Part shown: in pieces, positions 47,334 through 55,935 of the stretch
Layout of the letters: every line of letters begins with the position of its first letter
How positions within the stretch are numbered: the first letter of the stretch is position 1
Assembly (NCBI RefSeq): GCF_000383915.1
Contig: NZ_KB912942.1
Location: 4,493,039 to 4,557,038 of the forward strand
Direction: 5' to 3'
DNA from: Amycolatopsis benzoatilytica AK 16/65
Lineage (GTDB): Bacteria > Actinomycetota > Actinomycetes > Mycobacteriales > Pseudonocardiaceae
DNA: 64,000 nt
Made by a program: the position numbers and the translations under genes
Notes under the pieces: model-generated
Database searches by the model: none
Told to the model about the DNA's origin: nothing
What the model saw: the letters and a program-made list of their open reading frames with translations, nothing else

Positions 47334-48445
47334 GAAGGTCCCTTTCTCGCCACCGCATCGGCCAAACCGGACGCCGGGGTCCAGCGTCCGTCGACACGGT
47401 AGCCGCCGGGTTCGGCCACGACGTCGCGGTGGGCCTCCGAGGGCCGCCCGCACCGGCGCGCGCACCCCGAGACGTGCACCCGCATCCCGTCCGCGACCAG
47501 CGGCGCAGCATCCGCGCGGATGTCGGCCAGTGATTTCGCACAACCTGGCGCGCCGATGCACGCGGTGAGCTTCGCGGTCGCCGGATCAGCGGAAAGACCG
47601 GCCGCGTGCAGGCGAGCGACGTCCGCGCCGCCGGGCAGCAGGACCGAACGCCACGGCGTGACCACCGCGTCGCCGAACTCCGCCAGTGTCCGCAGCTGGG
47701 CCGCTGTCAACCGGCCGAATCGCGGCGCGACGCCGATCGCCTCGCCGCCGTCGTCGCGCGGGATCCGGCCGACCGTCTCGTCGATGCGGCTCGGACGCTC
47801 TTGCGGCGGTTGCCTCGGTCCGTCCGGAAGGAGCGCGAGCCGATCCGGCAGCTCGCCGATTCGCCACGCAGTGCCCCGGTCGCGCGCAAACGTTTCCGCC
47901 ACCGTGAGCAGCGCGGACACCGCCTCGTCCCGCGGCACGAGCCAGCCCGAATCGACCCCGGCCAGCAGCACCACGCCGGTCGAGGAACTCACCGCGCGCC
48001 AGCAGACGTCGGTACCGGCGACGTCGCCGCGGCCGTCGTCGAAGCCGAACAGGAACCGGCCCGGCAGCTGCGCCAGCTCCGGCCGCGCGCACAGTTCCCG
48101 GTCCAGAGTCGCGGCCAAGCCCCGGACGTCGGCGAGCCCGCCGCGCACCCCGCTCAACGGCGAGGCCAGCACGTTCCGCACGCGTTCGTGGCTCAGCGAC
48201 GGCAGCAACCCGGCCTCGGCCAGCCGGGCAGCCAAGCCGGGGCGACGGACGCCACGCAGCTGGACGTTCGCCCGCGAGGTGAGGTGCACGTCGCCGTCCC
48301 CGAACTCCTCCGCGCAGGAAGCCAGCGCGCGCAACCGATCCGCAGTCACCGCGCCGCCGGGCAGCCGGACCCGGGCGAGCGGTCCGTCCGCCGCGTCGTG
48401 CGGGGCGAACACCCCAGGACAGGCGTCGGCGCGCACACGAGACAT
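47330..48445 (-). CDS. cobG: Precorrin-3B synthase (oxygen-dependent monooxygenase)
   Basis: 371 residues of the nitrite/sulfite reductase fold. Hydroxylates C20 and forms the gamma-lactone using O2, the step that defines the aerobic pathway. Half-domain repeats with [15 protein letters not shown] in the first and the 4Fe-4S/siroheme-like cysteines in [13 protein letters not shown] and [13 protein letters not shown] in the second. ATG 48445; first gene of the minus-strand operon, divergent from the ABC transporter. Confidence 0.94.
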   Translation of the reverse strand: MSRVRADACPGVFAPHDAADGPLARVRLPGGAVTADRLRALASCAEEFGDGDVHLTSRANVQLRGVRRPGLAARLAEAGLLPSLSHERVRNVLASPLSGVRGGLADVRGLAATLDRELCARPELAQLPGRFLFGFDDGRGDVAGTDVCWRAVSSSTGVVLLAGVDSGWLVPRDEAVSALLTVAETFARDRGTAWRIGELPDRLALLPDGPRQPPQERPSRIDETVGRIPRDDGGEAIGVAPRFGRLTAAQLRTLAEFGDAVVTPWRSVLLPGGADVARLHAAGLSADPATAKLTACIGAPGCAKSLADIRADAAPLVADGMRVHVSGCARRCGRPSEAHRDVVAEPGGYRVDGRWTPASGLADAVARKGPS

Positions 48446-48480
48446 GCGCTCACGGTACCTCGATAAAGAGCTGCGATCAT

Positions 48481-48500
48481 ATGTAGTAGGTCTGCTACAT
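48481..48500. promoter_or_regulatory. Inverted repeat in the cobG-ABC transporter divergent promoter
   Basis: ATGTAGTAGGTCTGCTACAT: 6-bp perfect arms ATGTAG / CTACAT, 32 bases upstream of the ABC ATPase start and 36 bases upstream of cobG. Possible operator for the XRE or another regulator. No cobalamin riboswitch elements occur in this gap. Confidence 0.5.
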
Positions 48501-48532
48501 TGGGTCGCACAGGGACTACGGGGGTTGATTCC

Positions 48533-49438
48533 ATGAGAGACCAAACGGACACCGTGCTCCGGGTCGAGGGCCTGCGCATGCGCTACGGCACGAACGACGT
48601 CCTGCACGGCACGTCGTTCACCGCGCACCGGGGCGAGATTCTCTGCCTGCTGGGGCCGAACGGAGCAGGGAAAACCACCACCATCGAGATCCTCGAAGGG
48701 TTCCGCATGCGATCCGCCGGAGAGGTGTCGGTACTGGGCACCGACCCGGCCCGCGGCGGCGAGGACTGGCGCGCTCGGCTGGGAGTGGTCCTGCAGTCGT
48801 GGCGCGACCACGGCAAATGGCGGGTGCACGAACTGCTCAGCCTGCTCGGCGCGTTCTACCCGCCCTACTCCACAGAGCGGATCCGCCGGCCGTGGGACAT
48901 CGACGAGCTGATCGAGGCGGTCGGGCTCACCGAGCACGCGAACAAGAAGATCCGGCAGCTCTCCGGCGGGCAGCGGCGCAGGCTGGACGTGGCGATCGGC
49001 ATCGTCGGCCGGCCCGAGCTGCTGTTCCTGGACGAGCCGACGGCCGGGTTCGACCCGCAGGCCCGGCGCGATTTCCACGATCTGGTGCACCGGCTGGCCG
49101 ACGACGACACCACGATCCTGCTCACCACGCACGACCTGGACGAGGCGGAGAAGCTCGCCGACCGGATCCTCATCCTCAGCAGCGGGCACATCGTCGCCGA
49201 CGGTTCGCCGGACCAGCTCAGCCGCCAGATCGCCGGCGAGGCCGAGGTGCGCTGGACGGTCGGCGGGCAGCGGTTCGTGCACTCGACCACGGAGGCGACG
49301 AAGTACGTGTACGAGTTGTTCAAGCAACATGGCGAAGCCGTGGCAGACCTGGAGGTCCGACGCGCGTCGTTGGAGGAGACCTACCTGACCCTCGTGCAGC
49401 GCGCGGAGTCCGGCCTCGCCGTGGCAGGTGCGCGATGA
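48533..49438 (+). CDS. ABC-2 type exporter ATP-binding protein
   Basis: 301 residues. Walker A LLGPNGAGKTTTIEILEGF, Q-loop VVLQSWRDHGKW, ABC signature QLSGGQRRRLDVAIGI, Walker B ELLFLDEPTAGFD and H-loop LLTTHDLDEAE are all intact. The C-terminal part resembles DrrA-type drug or antibiotic exporters. ATG 48533 has GGGGGTTGATTCC upstream. ATGA overlap to the permease. Substrate unknown; linkage to cob genes is positional only. Confidence 0.93.
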   Translation: MRDQTDTVLRVEGLRMRYGTNDVLHGTSFTAHRGEILCLLGPNGAGKTTTIEILEGFRMRSAGEVSVLGTDPARGGEDWRARLGVVLQSWRDHGKWRVHELLSLLGAFYPPYSTERIRRPWDIDELIEAVGLTEHANKKIRQLSGGQRRRLDVAIGIVGRPELLFLDEPTAGFDPQARRDFHDLVHRLADDDTTILLTTHDLDEAEKLADRILILSSGHIVADGSPDQLSRQIAGEAEVRWTVGGQRFVHSTTEATKYVYELFKQHGEAVADLEVRRASLEETYLTLVQRAESGLAVAGAR

Positions 49439-50289
49439 CGGCGTCGGCGCAGCGGGTAGCGCTGCGGGTCGGGCTCCGTCGCGGGCTCATCGAATTCCGG
49501 CAGCAGTGGACGAACCGGGACGAGCTGATCGGCCAGGTGTTTTTCCTGGCGATGATCGGCGTGACGCTGTTCTTCATGCGCGGTGCGCAGCTGCCTGGCA
49601 CGTCGTTCTCGCTGGGCGCGGTGACGGTGCCGAGCGTGCTCGGCGCGGGCATCGTGTTCAACGGGCTGTCCACCGTCGCTGGCGGACTCGTCGTGGATCG
49701 CGAGGACGGCACGCTGCTGCGGGCGAAGGCGACGCCGAACGGAATGCTCGGCTATCTGGTCGGCAAGATCGCGTCGGTGTCGCTGATGCAGGTCACGGGC
49801 ATGCTGGTGCTGCTGGTCCCGGCGCTGTTCGTGTTCCCGGGACTCGCCACGGACGGAGTCTGGTCGTTCCTGGAACTGCTGGCGGTGCTGGGGCTGGGAT
49901 TGGTCGCGACCATGCCGATCGGCGCCGCGATCGGGTCGCTGCTGCAGGACTCGCGGATGCTCGGCCTGGTCATGCTGCCGCTGCTCGGGCTCGGTGGGAT
50001 TTCCGGGATCTTCTACCCGATCACCGCGCTGCCGGTCTGGGTGCAGGACGTCGCGCAGGTGTTCCCGATGTACTGGCTAGGCCTCGGCATGCGTTCGGCG
50101 CTGCTGCCGGACCAGGCGGTGGTAGTCGAGATCGGCCAGTCGTGGCGGCCGTGGGCGACCCTGGGGGTGCTGCTCGCCTGGGCCGTGATCGGATTGGCGC
50201 TGGCCCCGGCGCTGCTGCGGCGGATGGCCCGGCGGGAATCGGGGTCGTCGGTGGCGGCACGACGGGAAAGGGCACTTCAGCGTGTGTGA
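49435..50289 (+). CDS. ABC-2 type exporter permease
   Basis: 284 residues with about six membrane segments. The ABC-2 family pattern includes GLSTVAGGLVVDREDGTLLRAKATP and the LGGISGIFYPITALPVWVQ amphipathic segment before the last helices, FPMYWLGLGMR. It is coupled to the ATPase by ATGA overlap. Together they form a DrrAB-like half-size exporter, perhaps regulated by the downstream XRE protein. Confidence 0.92.
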   Translation: MTASAQRVALRVGLRRGLIEFRQQWTNRDELIGQVFFLAMIGVTLFFMRGAQLPGTSFSLGAVTVPSVLGAGIVFNGLSTVAGGLVVDREDGTLLRAKATPNGMLGYLVGKIASVSLMQVTGMLVLLVPALFVFPGLATDGVWSFLELLAVLGLGLVATMPIGAAIGSLLQDSRMLGLVMLPLLGLGGISGIFYPITALPVWVQDVAQVFPMYWLGLGMRSALLPDQAVVVEIGQSWRPWATLGVLLAWAVIGLALAPALLRRMARRESGSSVAARRERALQRV

Positions 50290-50295
50290 GGCGCG

Positions 50296-50535
50296 GTGAG
50301 CGAGAACGTCTACAACCGGATCGCGGTGCTGCGCGCCGAGCGCGGCATCTCGCGCCGGGAGCTCGCGGACGCGCTCGGCGTGCACTACCAGACGATCGGC
50401 TACCTGGAGCGCGGCGAGTACAGCCCAAGCCTGTACCTGGCGCTGCGGATCGCGGAGTTCTTCGAGGTCGCGGTGGAGGTGCTGTTCTCCACCGCGCCCT
50501 TCCCCCGGATCGGCGACGAGCGCCGGACCGGGTGA
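50296..50535 (+). CDS. Small XRE-family DNA-binding regulator
   Basis: 79 residues from GTG 50296, six bases after the permease stop. Cro/CI-type HTH: RIAVLRAERGISRRELADAL followed by GVHYQTIGYLERGEYSPSLY. Nothing but the HTH and a short helical tail, like the YozG/BH-type small regulators next to ABC transporters. Likely controls the ABC operon it ends, perhaps through the inverted repeat before it. Confidence 0.92.
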   Translation: MSENVYNRIAVLRAERGISRRELADALGVHYQTIGYLERGEYSPSLYLALRIAEFFEVAVEVLFSTAPFPRIGDERRTG

Positions 50536-50554
50536 GGGTCTGCTCACCTTGACG

Positions 50555-50712
50555 ACGCGGGTGCGCCCGGCGAGAGTGAGAGCGCACACGCGTCGGCGCG
50601 CGGAGGAACCCGGTGCGAGTCCGGGGCGGTCCCGCCACTGTGACCGTCGGCCCCGCGCCGTCGGCAGCCAGGAACTCCCGCCGACGCGCCCGACGACCCG
50701 GGGCGCGGACAC
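50555..50712 (+). promoter_or_regulatory. Cobalamin riboswitch upstream of cobN
   Basis: AdoCbl-type aptamer. The conserved core reads GGAGGAACCCGGTGCGAGTC then CGGGGCGGTCCCGCCACTG and TGA (B12 box GCCACTGTGA at 50634-50643), followed by the distal GCAGCCAGGA (50665-50674). Exact ends are approximate. It ends about 18 bases before the cobN GTG and so probably controls ribosome access. B12 would lower cobN expression. It is the only such element in the window. Confidence 0.93.
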
Positions 50713-50729
50713 CCCGAGTGAGGAACGCC

Positions 50730-53700
50730 GTGATCCTGCTGCTGTCCACTTCGGACACTGATCTGCTCAGCGCCCGGGCCAGCGGCGCGGACTACCGGCT
50801 CGGCAACCCGTCCCGGCTCCCGCTGCCGGATCTGCCCGCGCTGCTGGACGGGGCGCAGATCGTCGTCGTCCGGATCCTCGGCACGCCGCGGACCTGGCAG
50901 GAGGGCCTGGACACGCTGCGCGCGTCCGGCGCGCACGTGATCGTGCTGGGCGGCGAGCAGACGCCGGACGCGGAGCTGATGAAGCTGTCCACCACTCCGG
51001 CCGGCATCGCCGCGCAGGCGCACGCGTACCTGGCGCAGGGCGGCCCGGAAAACCTCACGCAGCTGCACCGGTTCCTGTCCGACACGCTGCTGCTCACCGG
51101 CGAAGGCTTCGAGCCGCCCGCCGAACTGCCCTCGTGGGGCGTTCTCGACCGGCCCGCTTCTCCGAACGACGGCCCGGTCATCGGGATCCTGTACTACCGC
51201 GCGCACCACCTGTCCGGAAACACCGGCTTCGTGCACGCGCTGGCCGACGCGGTCGAATCCGCCGGCGGCCGCGCGCTGCCGATCCACACCGCGTCCCTGC
51301 GCACCCGCGCGCCCGAGATGATGGCCGAACTGGGCAAAGCCGACGCGCTGCTGGTCACCGTCCTGGCCGCCGGCGGCACCCGCCCGTCCGAAGCGGGCGC
51401 CGGCGGGGACGACGAAGCCTGGGACGTCGCGGAAATGGCTGCGCTGGACATTCCGGTGCTGCAGGCGCTGTGCCTGACCAGCGACCGCGAAACCTGGTCC
51501 GAGAGCGACGACGGCCTGTCCCCGCTCGACGCCGGCAACCAGATGGCCGTCCCCGAGTTCGACGGCCGGATCATCACGGTCCCGTTCTCGTTCAAGGAAT
51601 TCGACGAGGACGGACTCCCCCGCTACGTCGCGGACAACGAACGCGCCTCGCGCGTCGCCCGCATCGCTCTCGCGCACGCGCGCTTGCGCCACACCCCGCC
51701 GGAGTCGCGACGGATCGCCCTGATGCTGTCCGCGTACCCGACGAAGCATTCGCGAGTCGGCAACGCGGTCGGCCTGGACACCCCCGCGTCCGCGATCAAG
51801 CTGCTGCGCCTGATGCGCGACCGCGGCTACGACCTGGGTCCCGACGCCTTCCCCGGCATCGACCCGACCGGCACCGACCAGCCGGACGGCGACGCGCTCA
51901 TCCACGCCCTGATCGCCGCCGGCGGCCAGGACCCGGAGTGGCTGACCGAAGAGCAGCTGTCCGGAAACCCGATCCGCGTCCCGGCCGCCCGCTACCGAGC
52001 GTGGTTCTCCGAGTTGCCCGCCGACTTGCGGGAGGCGATGGAACAGCACTGGGGCCCAGCGCCGGGCTCGCTGTACGTCGACACCTCGGCGAACCCCGAG
52101 GGCGACATCGTCCTGGCCTCGCTGCAGTCCGGCAACGTCGTGCTGATGATCCAGCCGCCCCGCGGTTTCGGCGAGAACCCGGTCGCGATCTACCACAATC
52201 CGGACCTGCCGCCGAGCCACCACTACCTGGCCGCCTACCGCTGGCTGGAAGAGGAATTCGGCGCCCACGCGGTAGTGCACCTGGGCAAGCACGGTTCGCT
52301 GGAATGGCTGCCGGGCAAGACGGCCGGCCTGTCCGCGTCCTGCGCTCCCGACGCCGTCCTCGGCAACCTGCCCCTGGTGTACCCGTTCCTGATCAACGAC
52401 CCCGGCGAAGGCGCGCAAGCGAAACGCCGCGCGCACGCGACCATCGTGGACCATCTGGTCCCGCCGATGGCACGCGCCGAATCGTACGGCGATCTGGCCC
52501 GGCTGGAGCAGCTGCTGGACGAGCACGCCAACATCGCCGCGATGGACCCGGCGAAACTGCCGGCGATCCGCGCCCAGATCTGGACCCTCATCCAAGCCGC
52601 GAAACTCGACCACGACCTGGGCATCGACGAACGCCCGCACGACGCGGAGTTCGACGACTTCCTGCTGCACATCGACGGCTGGCTGTGCGAGGTGAAGGAC
52701 GCCCAGATCCGCGACGGCCTGCACATCCTGGGCGCCGCGCCGGAGGGCGAGGCGCGCGTCAACCTGGTCCTCGCGATGCTCCGGGCCCAGCAGATGTGGG
52801 GCGGCAAGCAAGGTGCGGTGCCCGGTCTGCGCTCCGCCTTGGGCTTGAAGGAAAACTCGGACGCGCCGATGTCCGAAGTGGACGCCATCGAAGCCACCGC
52901 GCACTCGCTGGTCTCCGCGATGGAGTCCCGAGCGTGGAACCCGGCCGCGGTCGTCCCGGTAGTCAGCGACGTCCTGGGCTCCGAGGACGCGGAAGTCGCC
53001 CGCGTGCTGACCTTCGCCGCCACCGAGATCGTCCCCCGCCTGGCCGGCACCTCGGCGGAGGTGGAGGCGGTCCTGCACGCACTGGACGGCGGCTACATTC
53101 CCGCCGGCCCGAGTGGTTCCCCGTTGCGCGGCCTGGTGAACGTCCTGCCGACCGGCCGGAACTTCTACACCGTCGACCCGAAGGCCATCCCGAGCCGGCT
53201 GGCCTGGGAAACCGGCCAGGCGCTGGCCGATTCCCTGCTCCGCCGCTACCGCGAGGACAACGGCGACTGGCCGCGGTCGGTCGGCCTGTCCGTCTGGGGC
53301 ACCTCCGCGATGCGCACCTCCGGCGACGACGCCGCGGAAGTCCTTGCCCTGCTGGGAATCCAGCCGGTATGGGACGAAGCCTCGCGCCGCGTCACCGGCC
53401 TGGAGCCGATCCCGCTCGCCGAGCTGGGCCGGCCGCGCATCGACGTGACAGTGCGCATCAGCGGCTTCTTCCGCGACGCGTTCCCGCACGTCATCGCCCT
53501 GCTGGACGATGCCGTCCGGCTGGCCGCGTCCCTGGACGAGCCGGAAGCGTCGAATTACGTCCGCGCGCACGTCGCCGCGGATTTGGCGGACCACGGCGAC
53601 TCCCGCCGGGCCACCACCCGCATCTTCGGCTCGAAACCGGGTGCCTACGGGGCGGGCCTGCTGCCGCTGATGGACTCCGGAAACTGGCGGGACGACAAGG

Positions 53701-54335
53701 ATCTGGCCGAGGTTTACGCGGTCTGGGGCGGCTTCGCCTACGGCCGCGACTTGGACGGGCGCCCGGCCCGCGAAGACATGGAGACGTCGTACAAGCGGAT
53801 CGTGGTAGCCGCGAAGAACACCGACACCCGCGAACACGACATCGCCGATTCGGACGACTATTTCCAGTACCACGGCGGAATGATCGCCACCGTCCGCGCT
53901 CTGACCGGCACCGCGCCGGCGTCCTACGTCGGCGACTCGACCACGCCCGACGCCGTCCGCACCCGAACCCTGGGCGAGGAAACGGCCCGGGTGTTCCGCG
54001 CGCGGGTGGTGAACCCGCGCTGGCTGTCGGCGATGCGCCGGCACGGATACAAGGGCGCGTTCGAACTCGCCGCGACCGTGGACTACCTGTTCGGCTTCGA
54101 CGCCACCGCGGGCGTGGTGGGCGACTGGATGTACGAAAAACTGTCGGAGTCCTACGTCCTGGACGAAGAGAACCAGCAGTTCATGCGCGATGCCAACCCA
54201 TGGGCACTGCGAGGCATCATCGAGCGCCTGACCGAGGCGGCGGACCGGGGCCTATGGGAGGAACCGGATCCGGAGCTGCTGGCGCAGATGCGCGAGGTTT
54301 ACCTGACGCTGGAAGGCGACCTGGAGAGCGACTGA
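50730..54335 (+). CDS. cobN: Cobaltochelatase subunit CobN
   Basis: 1201 residues, normal for actinobacterial CobN. Large subunit that binds hydrogenobyrinic acid a,c-diamide and cobalt, driven by the AAA chelatase subunits. The start VILLLSTSDTDLLSARAS is family-typical; later landmarks are LHLGKHGSLEWLPGKTAGLS (here AVVHLGKHGSLEWLPG), NVLPTGRNFYTVDPKAIPSR and VRISGFFRDAFPHVI. GTG 50730 follows GTGAGGAACGCC; upstream frames run through the riboswitch. The chelatase partner is the ChlI-ChlD fusion 15 kb away; no CobS/CobT chelatase genes are here. Confidence 0.97.
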   Translation: MILLLSTSDTDLLSARASGADYRLGNPSRLPLPDLPALLDGAQIVVVRILGTPRTWQEGLDTLRASGAHVIVLGGEQTPDAELMKLSTTPAGIAAQAHAYLAQGGPENLTQLHRFLSDTLLLTGEGFEPPAELPSWGVLDRPASPNDGPVIGILYYRAHHLSGNTGFVHALADAVESAGGRALPIHTASLRTRAPEMMAELGKADALLVTVLAAGGTRPSEAGAGGDDEAWDVAEMAALDIPVLQALCLTSDRETWSESDDGLSPLDAGNQMAVPEFDGRIITVPFSFKEFDEDGLPRYVADNERASRVARIALAHARLRHTPPESRRIALMLSAYPTKHSRVGNAVGLDTPASAIKLLRLMRDRGYDLGPDAFPGIDPTGTDQPDGDALIHALIAAGGQDPEWLTEEQLSGNPIRVPAARYRAWFSELPADLREAMEQHWGPAPGSLYVDTSANPEGDIVLASLQSGNVVLMIQPPRGFGENPVAIYHNPDLPPSHHYLAAYRWLEEEFGAHAVVHLGKHGSLEWLPGKTAGLSASCAPDAVLGNLPLVYPFLINDPGEGAQAKRRAHATIVDHLVPPMARAESYGDLARLEQLLDEHANIAAMDPAKLPAIRAQIWTLIQAAKLDHDLGIDERPHDAEFDDFLLHIDGWLCEVKDAQIRDGLHILGAAPEGEARVNLVLAMLRAQQMWGGKQGAVPGLRSALGLKENSDAPMSEVDAIEATAHSLVSAMESRAWNPAAVVPVVSDVLGSEDAEVARVLTFAATEIVPRLAGTSAEVEAVLHALDGGYIPAGPSGSPLRGLVNVLPTGRNFYTVDPKAIPSRLAWETGQALADSLLRRYREDNGDWPRSVGLSVWGTSAMRTSGDDAAEVLALLGIQPVWDEASRRVTGLEPIPLAELGRPRIDVTVRISGFFRDAFPHVIALLDDAVRLAASLDEPEASNYVRAHVAADLADHGDSRRATTRIFGSKPGAYGAGLLPLMDSGNWRDDKDLAEVYAVWGGFAYGRDLDGRPAREDMETSYKRIVVAAKNTDTREHDIADSDDYFQYHGGMIATVRALTGTAPASYVGDSTTPDAVRTRTLGEETARVFRARVVNPRWLSAMRRHGYKGAFELAATVDYLFGFDATAGVVGDWMYEKLSESYVLDEENQQFMRDANPWALRGIIERLTEAADRGLWEEPDPELLAQMREVYLTLEGDLESD

Positions 54336-54498
54336 CGTCGCAGCTTCGCCGACATCGCAGCCCGGCCGTACAGTGCCGCGTGTCCGGACGGGCACTTCGT
54401 ATTGCGCCACAAGAGTGACGCCACCACCCGCAAACCCGCCATATCCCCCAAACCGCCCGCACCCCTCCCCTCCCCCGCCGTCCGCACCTTGACTTCCT

Positions 54499-54514
54499 AA
54501 TGGTCTAGTCCAAT
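54499..54514. promoter_or_regulatory. DasR-like operator upstream of the chitinase
   Basis: AATGGTCTAGTCCAAT resembles the dre element bound by the GntR regulator DasR, whose core is TGGTCTAGACCA; here one half is TCCA instead of ACCA. TTGACT at 54489-54494 may be the -35. Repression by DasR, relieved by glucosamine-6-phosphate, would link expression to chitin supply. Confidence 0.7.
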
Positions 54515-54553
54515 GCTTACCGCACCCACCTCCCCGCCCACTCCGGAGGACAG

Positions 54554-55768
54554 ATGCAACGAAGCAGACTGGCCGCCACCCTCGTAGCCGCCGCCACCGT
54601 GCTCGGCACCGCCGCCACCCTGGCGGCGACCGCGCACGCACAGCCCGCGGCGCCGGCCGCCGCCGCGCTCGACAACAACTGGTACGCGGCCGCCCCGTAC
54701 CTCATGCCGCAAAGCAACAACCCGCCCGACCCGGTGACCGTCATGAACGCCACCGGCCAGAAAGCCTTCCAGCTGGCGTTTATCCTCGCCCCGAAAAGCG
54801 GCGGCTGCACCCCCACCTGGGACGGCGATTCCCCGGTTTCGTCCGACACCACCGTCGGCGACGCGATCGCCAAGATCCGCGGCAACGGCGGCGACGTCTC
54901 GGTGTCGGCAGGCGGCTACAACGGCACCAAACTGGGCCAAACCTGCGGCACCGCCGACGCGACCGCGGCGGCCTACCAGCAAGTCGTCGACAAGTACCAG
55001 CTGAAAGCCCTGGACTTCGACCTCGAAGAACCGGAATACGAAAACACCGCCGCCATCGCCAACGAACTGGGCGCGGCGAAGAAACTCCAGGCCGCCAATC
55101 CGGGCCTGTTCGTCTCGGTGACCATGCCCGGCACTTCGGCCGGCACCGGCTGGTTCGGCACCCAGCTGCTGGACGAAGCGAAGTCGATCGGCTTCACTCC
55201 CAACGACTTCTCCATCATGCCCTTCGACGGCGGCTTCAACGGTGGCGCCTCGCAGGTCTCGGCACTGGAAGCCTTCCACGGCCTGCTGCAAAGTCACCTC
55301 GGCTGGGACAGCGCTACCGCGTACGCGCACGAGGGTTTTTCCGGCATGAACGGAAAATCCGACACCTCGGAGATCTTCAACCTGTCGGATTTCCAAACGG
55401 TGTACGACTACGCGACAAGCCATCACCTGGGCCGTTTCACGTTCTGGGCGGTGAACCGGGACCGCGCCTGCACGACGACGACGGACAATAGCGTCTGCTC
55501 GAACGTCCAGCAGAACGACTGGGACTTCACCAAGTTCACCACCAGGTTCGCCGGCGCGACCCCGCCGCAGACCAACCCGCCGACCAGCCCGACCACCAAC
55601 CCGCCCGGCGCCTGCACCGCCCCGGATTGGCAGGCCGCCCAGGTCTACACGGGCGGCGCGGTGGTCTCCCACAACGGTCACCAGTGGACCGCGAAATGGT
55701 GGACCCAAGGCGACGAACCAGGCGGCAGCACCGGAGCCGGAGTCTGGACCGACGACGGCGCGTGCTGA
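54554..55768 (+). CDS. Secreted GH18 chitinase with C-terminal chitin-binding module
   Basis: 404 residues. Signal peptide to about residue 29 (AHA before QPAAP). The GH18 barrel has the catalytic DxDxE in KALDFDLEEPE, with E158 as acid. The barrel ends around KFTTRFAG, then a threonine-proline linker (TNPPTSPTTNPPG), then a CBM5/12-type module: APDWQAAQVYTGGAVVSHNG and HQWTAKWWTQGDEPG. The catalytic domain resembles small chitinases of the Streptomyces ChiC/chitinase D-like type with an FWAVNRDR motif. ATG 54554 follows GGAGGACAG. Monocistronic, under a DasR-like site. Confidence 0.94.
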   Translation: MQRSRLAATLVAAATVLGTAATLAATAHAQPAAPAAAALDNNWYAAAPYLMPQSNNPPDPVTVMNATGQKAFQLAFILAPKSGGCTPTWDGDSPVSSDTTVGDAIAKIRGNGGDVSVSAGGYNGTKLGQTCGTADATAAAYQQVVDKYQLKALDFDLEEPEYENTAAIANELGAAKKLQAANPGLFVSVTMPGTSAGTGWFGTQLLDEAKSIGFTPNDFSIMPFDGGFNGGASQVSALEAFHGLLQSHLGWDSATAYAHEGFSGMNGKSDTSEIFNLSDFQTVYDYATSHHLGRFTFWAVNRDRACTTTTDNSVCSNVQQNDWDFTKFTTRFAGATPPQTNPPTSPTTNPPGACTAPDWQAAQVYTGGAVVSHNGHQWTAKWWTQGDEPGGSTGAGVWTDDGAC

Positions 55769-55854
55769 CCGTCTCGTCGGCTGCCCGTTTCACTGGCCGC
55801 CGTTTCACTGGCCGCCCCGGCTGATCAGCCTCGGCGGCCGGCACCCGGCCGGCC

Positions 55855-55889
55855 GGGTGCTGCAGCGCCGAACCCGCGCTGCAGCACCC
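55855..55889. terminator. Hairpin between convergent chitinase and RibD-like genes
   Basis: Perfect 13-bp arms GGGTGCTGCAGCG (55855-55867) and CGCTGCAGCACCC (55877-55889), nine-base loop, followed by ATTT. Suits bidirectional termination. Confidence 0.75.
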
Positions 55890-55935
55890 ATTTCCGCCTG
55901 CCCGCCAGTGCGCTAACTCGCCTTCGCCGCCAGGC

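Noticed and set aside
54336..54480. Possible small gene between cobN and the chitinase
   Set aside because: Short frames here lack ribosome-binding sites and have proline/arginine-rich translations without gene-like codon use.
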